From NCBI GenBank assembly GCA_903953195.1, contig CAJBIS010000266.1, forward strand, positions 1 through 6,410: DNA of 6,410 nucleotides, read 5' to 3'. Made by a program: the position numbers and the translations under genes. The stretch comes from an uncultured Actinomycetes bacterium (GTDB lineage: Bacteria; Actinomycetota; Acidimicrobiia; Acidimicrobiales; Microtrichaceae). A model generated the notes under the pieces. It saw nothing but the letters and a program-made list of their open reading frames with translations, made no database searches and was not told the origin of the DNA. Shown here piece after piece: positions 1 to 6,173 of the stretch (position 1 is its first letter; each line of letters starts with the position of its first letter).

Positions 1-1
1 C

Positions 2-1009
2 CTGTTCTACGGCATCGAGGACATGGTCGACGCCGGGATCACCGACATCGGCATCATCATCGGTGAGACCGGCGACGAGATCATCGCCGCCGTCGGCGAC
101 GGCACCCGGGTCGGTGCCACCGTCACGTACCTGCCACAGGAGGCGCCGCGCGGGCTGGCCGACTGCGTGCTGGTGGCCCGTGACTTCCTGGGCGACGACG
201 ACTTCGTCATGTACCTGGGCGACAACATGTTGCAGCAGGGACTCGACGGGTTCGTCGAGTCGTTCCGCAAGGACGTGCTCGCCAGTCGGGAGCCGACGCT
301 CGATGGCGCGGTCGCCGGTCCCGCAGCGCAGATCCTGTTGTGCCGTGTGCCCGATCCGCAGCGTTTCGGCGTGGCGCAGGTCGACGCCGACGGCGAGGTC
401 GTCCGACTCGTCGAGAAGCCCGCCGATCCGCCGTCGGACCTGGCGCTCGTCGGCGTGTACCTGTTCACCGCCGCGATCCACGACGCGGTCGCATCGATCG
501 AACCCTCGGCCCGTGGCGAACTGGAGATCACCGACGCCATCCAGTGGCTCATCGATCACGGCCGTCGGGTGCGGCACGATCTGGTCGCCGGATGGTGGCT
601 CGACACCGGCAAGAAGGATCCGCTGCTCGAGGCGAACCGGCTGGTGCTCGAGACGCTCGAGACGCGGATCGAGGGAACCGTCGATGAGGGATCCCGCCTC
701 GAGGGCCGGGTGGTGGTCGAACCCGGCGCCCGCATCGTCGGCTCGCACATCCGTGGGCCGGTGGTGATCGGTGCCGGCACCGAGGTGCGCGGCAGCTTCA
801 TCGGGCCGTTCACGGCGATCGCCCCGAACTGCGTGATCGTCGAGACCGAACTGGAGCACTCCGTGGTGCTCGACGGCGCCAACATCACCGGTGTGAGCCG
901 TCTGTGTGATTCGCTGATCGGCCGCGACACCGAGGTGTTCCGCTCCCGCCGTCGGCCGCAGGCGACGCGGCTCATGATCGGTGACGATTGCGTCATCGAA
1001 CTCGAGTGA
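2..1009 (+). CDS. rfbA: Glucose-1-phosphate thymidylyltransferase, long form (5' partial)
   Basis: This enzyme (RmlA/RfbA) joins glucose-1-phosphate and dTTP to give dTDP-glucose, the first step of cytoplasmic dTDP-L-rhamnose synthesis. The reading frame is open from base 2, so the true start lies upstream; 335 residues are visible. Roughly 35-40 N-terminal residues, including the GxGTRLxPxT nucleotide-binding motif, are missing at the window edge. Visible nucleotidyltransferase marks (visible-residue numbering) are FYGIED at 2-7, GLADCVL at 51-57, YLGDN with its metal-binding Asp at 71-75, VEKP at 137-140, GELEITDA at 172-179 and WWLDTGKK at 198-205. Residues from about 222 to 335 form hexapeptide-like repeats (IEGTV, VVVEPGARI, VVIGAGTEV) typical of a left-handed beta-helix. 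That tail marks the long, StrD-like class rather than the short enterobacterial RmlA. A segment around residues 88-108 looks longer than in relatives I recall. It is the first visible gene of the operon, 15 bases before rfbC. The family call is secure; another nucleotide-sugar specificity is possible but unlikely in this context. Confidence 0.93.
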   Translation: MFYGIEDMVDAGITDIGIIIGETGDEIIAAVGDGTRVGATVTYLPQEAPRGLADCVLVARDFLGDDDFVMYLGDNMLQQGLDGFVESFRKDVLASREPTLDGAVAGPAAQILLCRVPDPQRFGVAQVDADGEVVRLVEKPADPPSDLALVGVYLFTAAIHDAVASIEPSARGELEITDAIQWLIDHGRRVRHDLVAGWWLDTGKKDPLLEANRLVLETLETRIEGTVDEGSRLEGRVVVEPGARIVGSHIRGPVVIGAGTEVRGSFIGPFTAIAPNCVIVETELEHSVVLDGANITGVSRLCDSLIGRDTEVFRSRRRPQATRLMIGDDCVIELE

Positions 1010-1014
1010 GGTGG
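1008..1014 (+). promoter_or_regulatory. Ribosome binding site of rfbC
   Basis: GAGGTGG overlaps the rfbA stop codon and lies 10 bases before the GTG at 1025. It supports that GTG as the rfbC start, even though this gives the protein an N-terminal extension. Confidence 0.6.
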
Positions 1015-1024
1015 ACTGCTCGTC

Positions 1025-1660
1025 GTGAGCGATCAGTCGAGTGACCCGGCGAGCGGTGACGGTGAGCTGACGCTGCACCGGGACGAGCTGGCGACGGCGA
1101 CGGCGTCGGCCGTGATCGACGGCGTGATCATCGTGCGACCGCGTGTGTTCCGTGACGAGCGGGGCTGCTTCGTCGAGACGTACCGACGCGAGTGGGTGCC
1201 CGGGGGCCGGGAGATGATCCAGGCCAATCGCGGTGACCGCGGCGCCGGGTGCATCGTGGGACTGCACTACCACCTGCACCAGGCCGACTACTGGTACGTG
1301 CCGAACGGTTGGGCTCGCGTCGTGCTGCACGATCTCCGGGAGGGGAGTCCGACCGACGGCGCCACCCAGCTCCTCGATCTGGGTGAGGTCGACGGCGGCC
1401 CGAACGAGCACCTCGGCATCTACATTCCTCCGGGGGTGGCGCACGGGTTCGCGGCGATCACCGATCTCACGATCACGTACCTCGTCGACGGCTACTACAA
1501 CCCGGCCGACGAACTCGGTGTGGCCTGGGACGACCCGGCGATCGCCGCCGACTGGGGTGTCGACGACCCGGTGCTGTCGGACCGGGACCGGTCGAACCCG
1601 AGACGTTCGGAGCTGCCGGTGGACCGCCGTCCGCACCATCAGCTCCGGAGCGGCGCCTGA
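1025..1660 (+). CDS. rfbC: dTDP-4-dehydrorhamnose 3,5-epimerase family protein (divergent active site)
   Basis: RmlC enzymes epimerise C3 and C5 of dTDP-4-keto-6-deoxyglucose, the third step of dTDP-L-rhamnose synthesis, and are small cupin-fold dimers. This 211-residue product has the family landmarks: FRDERGCFVE (42-51), GLH with the catalytic-base His at 81, REGSPT (105-110), GVAHGF (137-142), a Tyr at 152 matching the catalytic Tyr, YYNP (157-160) and LSDRD (184-188). An ungapped comparison with the recalled mycobacterial RmlC shows changes in the substrate pocket. The Arg of the usual LRGLH motif is Val78, the Lys of QAKY is Asp88, and the two Ser of NxSxS are Gly70 and Arg72. The first 20-25 residues are an acidic, polar extension. 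The GTG start is chosen for its ribosome binding site; an in-frame GTG at 1112 would cut close to the fold. The stop shares one base with the rfbB start. Pathway membership is well supported by position; whether it is a standard 3,5-epimerase is uncertain. Confidence 0.85.
   Translation: MSDQSSDPASGDGELTLHRDELATATASAVIDGVIIVRPRVFRDERGCFVETYRREWVPGGREMIQANRGDRGAGCIVGLHYHLHQADYWYVPNGWARVVLHDLREGSPTDGATQLLDLGEVDGGPNEHLGIYIPPGVAHGFAAITDLTITYLVDGYYNPADELGVAWDDPAIAADWGVDDPVLSDRDRSNPRRSELPVDRRPHHQLRSGA
1646..1650 (+). promoter_or_regulatory. Ribosome binding site of rfbB
   Basis: CGGAG lies inside the end of rfbC, 9 bases before the ATG at 1660. With the TGATG overlap it indicates translational coupling of rfbB to rfbC. 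Confidence 0.5.
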
Positions 1661-2625
1661 TGCGCCTGTTCGTCACCGGTGGCGCCGGCTTCATCGGATC
1701 GAACTTCGTGCGGCACGCGCTCGAGCACTCGGACGACCACATCACGGTGTTCGACGCGCTCACCTATGCCGGCAGTCGGGCGAACCTCCCCGAGGACGTC
1801 GAGGGCCGGTTCGAGTTCGTGCACGGCGACATCGGCGATCGTGACGCGGTCGCCGCAGCGCTCCCCGGCCACGACGCGGTGGTGCACTTCGCCGCCGAGA
1901 GCCACGTCGACCGATCACTGCTCGACCCGGACGTGTTCATCCGGACCAACTGTCTGGGCACGAACGTGCTGTGCGACGAGGCGGTGCGGGCCGGCGTGGA
2001 CCGCTTCCTGCACGTGTCGACCGATGAGGTGTACGGCTCGATCGACCTCGGCTCGTTCCGCGAGACCGACCGGCTCGAGCCGCGCTCCCCGTACGCGGCA
2101 TCGAAGGCGGCGTCCGACCAGATCGCACTGGCGTACCACGCGACCCACGGGTTGCCCGTGGTGGTCACCCGGTCATCGAATCAGTTCGGGCCGCGTCAGT
2201 TCCCCGAGAAGCTCATCCCGCTGTTCGTGACGAACCTGCTCGACGGGCGTCGGGTGCCGTTGTACGGCGACGGGCTCAACGTGCGCGACTGGCTGTTCGT
2301 CGAGGACAACTGCGAGGCGCTGCGTCTCGTGCTCGCCGAGGGCGAGGTCGGTGGCATCTACAACGTGGCGGCCGGGAACGAGCGCACGAACCGGCAGGTG
2401 ACCGACCAACTGCTGCAGCTGCTCGGGGCTGATGCGTCGATGGTCGAGTGGGTGGCCGACCGGCAGGGCCACGACCGGAGGTACTCGGTGGCGACCGACC
2501 GGATCGAGGCGCTCGGCTGGCGCCCGACACGGGACTTCGACGACGCCCTCGCCGAGACCGTCGAGTTCTACCGCGGGAACCGGAGCTGGTGGGAGCCGCT
2601 CCGCGCCCGGGTCCGCAACCGGTGA
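1660..2625 (+). CDS. rfbB: dTDP-glucose 4,6-dehydratase
   Basis: RmlB converts dTDP-glucose to dTDP-4-keto-6-deoxyglucose using tightly bound NAD+, the second step of the rhamnose pathway. The 321-residue product has the usual length and motifs of this extended short-chain dehydrogenase. The Rossmann glycine motif GGAGFIG is at 7-13, followed by DALTYAGSRANL (32-43) and HFAAESHVDRS (76-86). The catalytic Thr-Asp-Glu triplet is at 121-123 within STDEVYGS, and the YxxxK pair is Tyr145/Lys149 within SPYAASK. The substrate-binding stretches TRSSNQFGPRQFPEKLIPL (170-188) and LYGDGLNVRDW (201-211) follow, with GHDRRY (270-275) near the end. The common family form of the central motif is SNNYGP; here it is SNQFGP, a mild variation. 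The ATG overlaps the rfbC stop by one base and the end overlaps rfbD by four. The TDE catalytic triplet argues for a dehydratase rather than a UDP-glucose 4-epimerase. Confidence 0.95.
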   Translation: MRLFVTGGAGFIGSNFVRHALEHSDDHITVFDALTYAGSRANLPEDVEGRFEFVHGDIGDRDAVAAALPGHDAVVHFAAESHVDRSLLDPDVFIRTNCLGTNVLCDEAVRAGVDRFLHVSTDEVYGSIDLGSFRETDRLEPRSPYAASKAASDQIALAYHATHGLPVVVTRSSNQFGPRQFPEKLIPLFVTNLLDGRRVPLYGDGLNVRDWLFVEDNCEALRLVLAEGEVGGIYNVAAGNERTNRQVTDQLLQLLGADASMVEWVADRQGHDRRYSVATDRIEALGWRPTRDFDDALAETVEFYRGNRSWWEPLRARVRNR

Positions 2626-3497
2626 GGTTCCTGGTCACCGGCGCCCGCGGCCAGCTGGGCGGCCAACTGGTGGATGACCTCGACGCCCATCCCGACCACA
2701 TGGTGCTCGGTGTCGACCGGCCCGGCGGTGATCTCGGCGGAGTCGCGGGTGTCGACCTGGTCGACCGCGCCGCCGTGAGCGACCTCGTCGAGTCGTTCCG
2801 GCCCGAGGTGGTGGTGCACGCGGCGGCGTTCACCGATGTCGACGGGTGTGAGACCGACCCCGATGCCGCACGACGCAACAACGTCGAGGCCTCGGAGTCG
2901 GTCGCGGTCGCAGCCCGCACCGTCGGCGCGCACGTCGTGTACGTGTCGACCGACTACGTCTTCGACGGCACGAAGTCCACGCCGTACGTCGAGACCGATG
3001 TCCCCAACCCGCAGTCGGTCTACGGGCGCACGAAGCTCGCCGGTGAGGCGGCGATGGATCCGGCGTGGACCGTGGCGCGCACGTCGTGGCTGTGCAGCTC
3101 CCGCGGCGCCAACATGGTGCGCACGATCCTCCGGCTGAGCGAGGGTGATGCCGAGCTCCGGTTCGTCGACGACCAGCGTGGTCATCCGACGTTCGCGGCG
3201 GACCTGTCGCCGATGCTCGTGCGGCTCGGTGAGGACCGAGTTGCCGGCATCGTGCACACGACGAACCTGGGTGCCGTCAGTTGGGCCGAGTTCGCCCGCG
3301 AGGTCCTGCTGGCCGCCGGCCGGGACCCGGCACGGGTGGTGTCGATCGCGACCGCCGACCTGCAGCCGCCCCGTCCGGCGCATCGTCCCGCGAACTCGGT
3401 GCTGGCGGACGTTGCATGGCGTGCGCTCGGGTACGCGCCGAACCGTGACTTCCGCGAGCCGCTCGCCGAGGCGGTCCGCGAACTCCTCGATCGCTGA
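2622..3497 (+). CDS. rfbD: dTDP-4-dehydrorhamnose reductase
   Basis: RmlD reduces dTDP-4-keto-L-rhamnose with NAD(P)H to dTDP-L-rhamnose, the last step of the pathway. The frame is open from further upstream, but the GTG at 2622 is chosen: it places the Rossmann motif TGARGQLG at residues 6-13, gives the usual length of 291 residues, and makes a GTGA overlap of four bases with the rfbB stop, typical of coupled genes. Other marks are HAAAFTDVD (66-74), VSTDYVFDG (108-116), the YxxxK pair Tyr134/Lys138 in SVYGRTKLAGE, VARTSWL (151-157), FVDDQRGHPT (181-190), and the C-terminal substrate-binding stretch RPAHRPANSVL (251-261). All fit a complete, active reductase. It is the last rhamnose gene here. 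The next gene starts 39 bases later behind a possible promoter of its own. Confidence 0.95.
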   Translation: MRFLVTGARGQLGGQLVDDLDAHPDHMVLGVDRPGGDLGGVAGVDLVDRAAVSDLVESFRPEVVVHAAAFTDVDGCETDPDAARRNNVEASESVAVAARTVGAHVVYVSTDYVFDGTKSTPYVETDVPNPQSVYGRTKLAGEAAMDPAWTVARTSWLCSSRGANMVRTILRLSEGDAELRFVDDQRGHPTFAADLSPMLVRLGEDRVAGIVHTTNLGAVSWAEFAREVLLAAGRDPARVVSIATADLQPPRPAHRPANSVLADVAWRALGYAPNRDFREPLAEAVRELLDR

Positions 3498-3522
3498 GGC
3501 GGCGCGTCCGGTGGCGCTCCGG

Positions 3523-3528
3523 TAGGGT
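3523..3528 (+). promoter_or_regulatory. Candidate -10 box for a leaderless transcript of the methyltransferase gene
   Basis: TAGGGT matches the actinobacterial -10 pattern TANNNT and ends 8 bases before the GTG at 3537. Transcription would start at or next to the GTG, giving a leaderless message. No ribosome binding site is visible before that GTG, which fits. No -35 box is recognisable. A short inverted repeat GGCGC/GCGCC (3513-3517 and 3532-3536) encloses the box. Confidence 0.45.
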
Positions 3529-3536
3529 CCGGCGCC

Positions 3537-4415
3537 GTGGAACCGGAATCGATGGGCGAGCCGTCACCGATCAGCGACGAGGACTTCGTCCGCATGGCGT
3601 ACCAGGTGATCATGCAGCGTCGACCCGACGACGGTGGCGTGGCGTCGTGGACGGAGTTCCTGCAGGAGGGCAACTGGCGGAAGCGGCTCGTCGAGGCGAT
3701 GGTCGGCTCCGAGGAGTTCCGCACCCTCGGGACGGAGTCGCTCCGGACCCGCCTGCACTGGTGCCGCATGACCTGGATCAGCTCGCTGCCGACGGGCGAC
3801 GACGTGCTCGACATCGGCGGGAGCAGCCCGTCGCACCCCGAGGGCGCGATGTTCCAGATGGAGTGGACGGGTCGTCCGTCGACCATGACCATCGCCGACC
3901 TGCCCCCCGACGAGCAGTACCACGGTCGGCCGGCGTACTCGCAGGACGAACCGTTCGTGACCGACTGGGGTGGCCGGGTCGTCTACGTGCACAGCTCGGG
4001 CGAGGACCTGGTGACGAGCGGCGTGCTCGACGACCGGACCTTCGACGGCGTGTTCATGGGTCAGGTGATCGAGCACCTGCAGATCGCCGCGGTGCCCGGT
4101 GTCCTCGAATGGATCCGCGATCGGCTGCGGCCGGGTGGCTGGTTCGCCTTCGACACGCCCAACCGGGCGATCACCGAACTGCAGACGCCGGACGCGTTCA
4201 CCGACGCCGACCACAAGTGGGAGTACCGGGCCAACGAGCTCGTGGCGCTGCTCACCGATGCGGGTTTCCGGGTCGAGTCGCAGGCGGGCATCATGCCGAT
4301 GCCCCAGTCGCTCGCCGACCGTGTGTGGAATGCCGAGGAGACCTACTCGCTGCCGATGGTCACCTCGGACCCGACCACGGGCTACTGCCTCGGTTTCGTC
4401 GCTCGCCCGGCCTGA
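3537..4415 (+). CDS. DUF4214 domain fused to class I SAM-dependent methyltransferase
   Basis: The 292-residue product has two recognisable parts. Residues about 16-62 (from DFVRMAYQVIMQRRPDDGG through to GSEEF) match the DUF4214 pattern, a short helical module of unknown function found in surface and extracellular proteins and next to glycan enzymes. Residues about 70-292 form a Rossmann-like methyltransferase: motif I is DVLDIGGS (89-96), an acidic end of the second strand is at Asp121 (TIADL), the motif after it is FDGVFMGQVIEHL (169-181), and LRPGGWFAFDTPNR (197-210) is the usual later strand and loop. No signal peptide or membrane segment is seen, so it should be cytoplasmic. The GTG start is chosen because of the -10 box just before it; the in-frame ATG at 3552 is an alternative that would remove five residues. 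Its place after the rhamnose operon suggests methylation of a sugar or surface-glycan intermediate, but this is inference and the substrate is unknown. Confidence 0.82.
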   Translation: MEPESMGEPSPISDEDFVRMAYQVIMQRRPDDGGVASWTEFLQEGNWRKRLVEAMVGSEEFRTLGTESLRTRLHWCRMTWISSLPTGDDVLDIGGSSPSHPEGAMFQMEWTGRPSTMTIADLPPDEQYHGRPAYSQDEPFVTDWGGRVVYVHSSGEDLVTSGVLDDRTFDGVFMGQVIEHLQIAAVPGVLEWIRDRLRPGGWFAFDTPNRAITELQTPDAFTDADHKWEYRANELVALLTDAGFRVESQAGIMPMPQSLADRVWNAEETYSLPMVTSDPTTGYCLGFVARPA

Positions 4416-4425
4416 ATCGAGGCCG
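4408..4425. terminator. Candidate bidirectional hairpin at a convergent gene junction
   Basis: CGGCCT (4408-4413) pairs perfectly with AGGCCG (4420-4425) around a six-base loop. The hairpin includes the methyltransferase stop codon and lies just before the stop of the opposing gene. It has no T-run on either side, so it is not a textbook intrinsic terminator. It could stop or slow transcription from either side, as GC hairpins are thought to do in actinobacteria. A six-base stem can also arise by chance in such GC-rich DNA. Confidence 0.35.
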
Positions 4426-4430
4426 TGCGG

Positions 4431-6053
4431 TCAGGAGCTGCGACGCGGCGCATGGTCGATCCAGCCCGTGACGTAGCCCGGCGGCGGTGATCCGGCGAGG
4501 CTCGGTGGCAGACCGCTCTCGAATGGATAGATCGTCCACACGTCGCCGTCGAGGCGTTCCTGGGCGGTGCAGATCCGGCCGCTGTCGTACTTGATCGTCC
4601 AGCCGGGCTGCGCCAGACAGATGTCGAGGTTGCGGTCCTCGGCCTCGGACAGGATGGCCGGCGCCAGGTAGAAGGAGCCGAGCACCTCGACGGCACCGTC
4701 GAGGACGATCGGCCGGCCGTTCGCGCCGGCCTCCATCTCGTCGACCACCGCCAGCGCCGCGTCGAGTCGGAACGCCTCGAAACGCGTCGACGCCGACAGG
4801 AACGTCGTGGCCAGGACCACGATCGCCGCCACGGCGGCCACTGCCACTCGTGCCGCACGGTCGCTGGGCGCGACGATCCGATCGGGGAGCGCGAGCGCCA
4901 CCGCGGTGCCGGCCGTCAGGCCCGGGAGCGCGACCATCCAGAGCGCCACGTAGAAGGCGTTGATGTCATCGAGGCCGGTCCGCACGTAGTACGCCAGACA
5001 CAGCTCCATGAGCAGCGCGGCGACGAGCAGGCACGCGCCGAACCGGGATCGCCGCCACCAGGAGACGCCGGCCAGCGCGCCGAGCGTCAGGGCCGCCACC
5101 GCCAGCTGGGCCCGGGCGCCACCGCCGGGCCAGAAGTGCAGCAGGAACGTCGCGGTCTGGCGCATGGTGAAGCCGCCGGTGTCGTCGCGCCCGGCCCACT
5201 CCAGGTACTGCTCGAACTCGCCGGGCCAGTTCGCGAGCGTGGATCCGGCGACCGGGATCACGAACAGGGCCAGGACGCCGCCGGCCGTCCACATGGTGCG
5301 GCGTTCGTCACGCCACAGCGCTCGCAGGTTCCCGGTCCGCCACATGACGACGGCCATCGCGAGCGTGATGACGATCACGAACGAGGCGAAGGCGACGTGG
5401 CCCTGCAGGAGGAATCCGGCGGCTGCGGCGAACGCGACGAGTGACGGCAGGCGTCCCGCGGCGACGCTCGCGGCCGCCACCACGAGCAGCGTGAAGCTCG
5501 CGAAGAACATGTGCGGCAGCCACGGTCCCGCCATGATGTGCGGCTCGACCGACGCCAGGGCCGCGAACGCGCACAGCACGAGGGTCGCCCGGACGACCGA
5601 GTCGAGGTGCGATCGGACGATGGCGAACACCGCCCCCAACTGCGCGGCGTTCAGTGCGAGCCCGCCGATCATCATGGCGTTGTGCTGGCCGATCGGGGAG
5701 CCGAGCAGCTTGCGCATGACGTCGGCGGCGCCCCAGACGTAGAGGTAGCTCGGTCCCGGATGGTGGAAGCCGGTGCGGGAGCCGTTGCCCCGGAGCTCCC
5801 GGAGCGTGATGGCGTTCCACGCCGTGCCGAACTGGTTGCCCTCGTCGCCGCCGAACAGCAGGTGACCCTGGAGGATCCAGGTGTTGCGCGCCATCAACAG
5901 GGCGAAGATGGCGACGCCGGCGATCGTGCCGACCGCGAGGTCGGTCGTCGGCCGCCACGCGCGGAGGCGCTCACCCACGCCGCCGTGGTCGCGCGCGGCA
6001 CGGCGCCTGCGCCGCTCGGGAGCGGCGGCGGTCGGAGCGTCGAGGTCGGTCAC
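4431..6053 (-). CDS. Polytopic membrane protein, probable GT-C-fold glycosyltransferase
   Basis: This 540-residue product has an Arg-rich cytoplasmic N-terminus (14-35), a first membrane helix near 39-57, about nine or ten further hydrophobic segments up to about residue 421, and a hydrophilic C-terminal domain of about 120 residues. The large loop after the first helix carries GGDEGNQ with Asp70-Glu71, then FHHPGPSYLY at 96-105. An acidic pair in the first outer loop followed by an H-P motif before the next helix is the layout of GT-C enzymes of the ArnT/PMT (GT39) type, which move sugars from polyprenyl-phosphate carriers on the outer face of the membrane. The C-terminal domain has two cysteines (479 and 495) that could form a disulfide if it is outside. 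The start is a GTG at 6053; an in-frame stop just upstream (6060-6062) excludes an earlier one, and no good ribosome binding site is seen. A general surface-polysaccharide membrane protein is the alternative. Donor and acceptor cannot be named. Confidence 0.65.
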   Translation of the reverse strand: MTDLDAPTAAAPERRRRRAARDHGGVGERLRAWRPTTDLAVGTIAGVAIFALLMARNTWILQGHLLFGGDEGNQFGTAWNAITLRELRGNGSRTGFHHPGPSYLYVWGAADVMRKLLGSPIGQHNAMMIGGLALNAAQLGAVFAIVRSHLDSVVRATLVLCAFAALASVEPHIMAGPWLPHMFFASFTLLVVAAASVAAGRLPSLVAFAAAAGFLLQGHVAFASFVIVITLAMAVVMWRTGNLRALWRDERRTMWTAGGVLALFVIPVAGSTLANWPGEFEQYLEWAGRDDTGGFTMRQTATFLLHFWPGGGARAQLAVAALTLGALAGVSWWRRSRFGACLLVAALLMELCLAYYVRTGLDDINAFYVALWMVALPGLTAGTAVALALPDRIVAPSDRAARVAVAAVAAIVVLATTFLSASTRFEAFRLDAALAVVDEMEAGANGRPIVLDGAVEVLGSFYLAPAILSEAEDRNLDICLAQPGWTIKYDSGRICTAQERLDGDVWTIYPFESGLPPSLAGSPPPGYVTGWIDHAPRRSS

Positions 6054-6101
6054 AGGGGTTCAGTCCGTCGGGCACGGTGGTCGCCGCGCCCGACGCCGAG
6101 C

Positions 6102-6107
6102 AGGCTA
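6102..6107 (-). promoter_or_regulatory. Candidate -10 box for the membrane protein gene
   Basis: On the minus strand this reads TAGCCT, matching TANNNT. It would start transcription near 6095 and give a leader of roughly 40 bases before the GTG at 6053. No -35 box is recognisable. It is the best candidate in the gap, but a six-base match alone is weak. Confidence 0.3.
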
Positions 6108-6161
6108 GTCAGGTCGCTGTGGGTCGGAGTGGTGCCCGCCGAGCCGCAGTGGGCGGGGGAG

Positions 6162-6167
6162 TAGGTT
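6162..6167 (+). promoter_or_regulatory. Candidate -10 box for a leaderless transcript of the flavoprotein gene
   Basis: TAGGTT fits TANNNT and ends 6 bases before the GTG at 6174, the spacing expected if transcription begins at the start codon. A purine-rich run GGGCGGGGGAG lies just upstream at 6151-6161, but it is 12 or more bases from the GTG and would not be in a leaderless message. Confidence 0.5.
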
Positions 6168-6173
6168 GGCAGC

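Larger units (their letters stand above)
6054..6173. other. Divergent intergenic region
   Basis: These 120 bases separate the minus-strand membrane protein gene from the plus-strand flavoprotein gene. They contain one candidate -10 box for each direction, about 55 bases apart. I see no clear operator, terminator or small gene here. Confidence 0.6.

Noticed and set aside
7..552. Long minus-strand open frame opposite rfbA
   Set aside because: Its translation is low-complexity, rich in Ser, Thr, Pro and Arg, as expected from reading a GC-rich gene backwards. The plus strand encodes a clear RmlA.
2448..2621. Upstream in-frame extension of rfbD
   Set aside because: The extension reads inside rfbB in another frame and gives Arg/Pro-rich noise. 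The GTG at 2622 fits the Rossmann motif position, the family length and the coupling overlap.
2568..3383. Minus-strand open frame of 271 codons opposite rfbD
   Set aside because: No recognisable motif, and rfbD is fully supported on the other strand. Long antisense frames are common at this GC content.
3647..4471. Plus-strand frame of 274 codons within the methyltransferase region
   Set aside because: It is an Arg/Asp/Pro-rich shadow. The DUF4214 and methyltransferase motifs are all in the frame starting at 3537.
5008..5742. Plus-strand open frame of 244 codons opposite the membrane protein gene
   Set aside because: The composition is shadow-like, with no domain or hydrophobic pattern. The minus-strand frame has coherent membrane helices and motifs.
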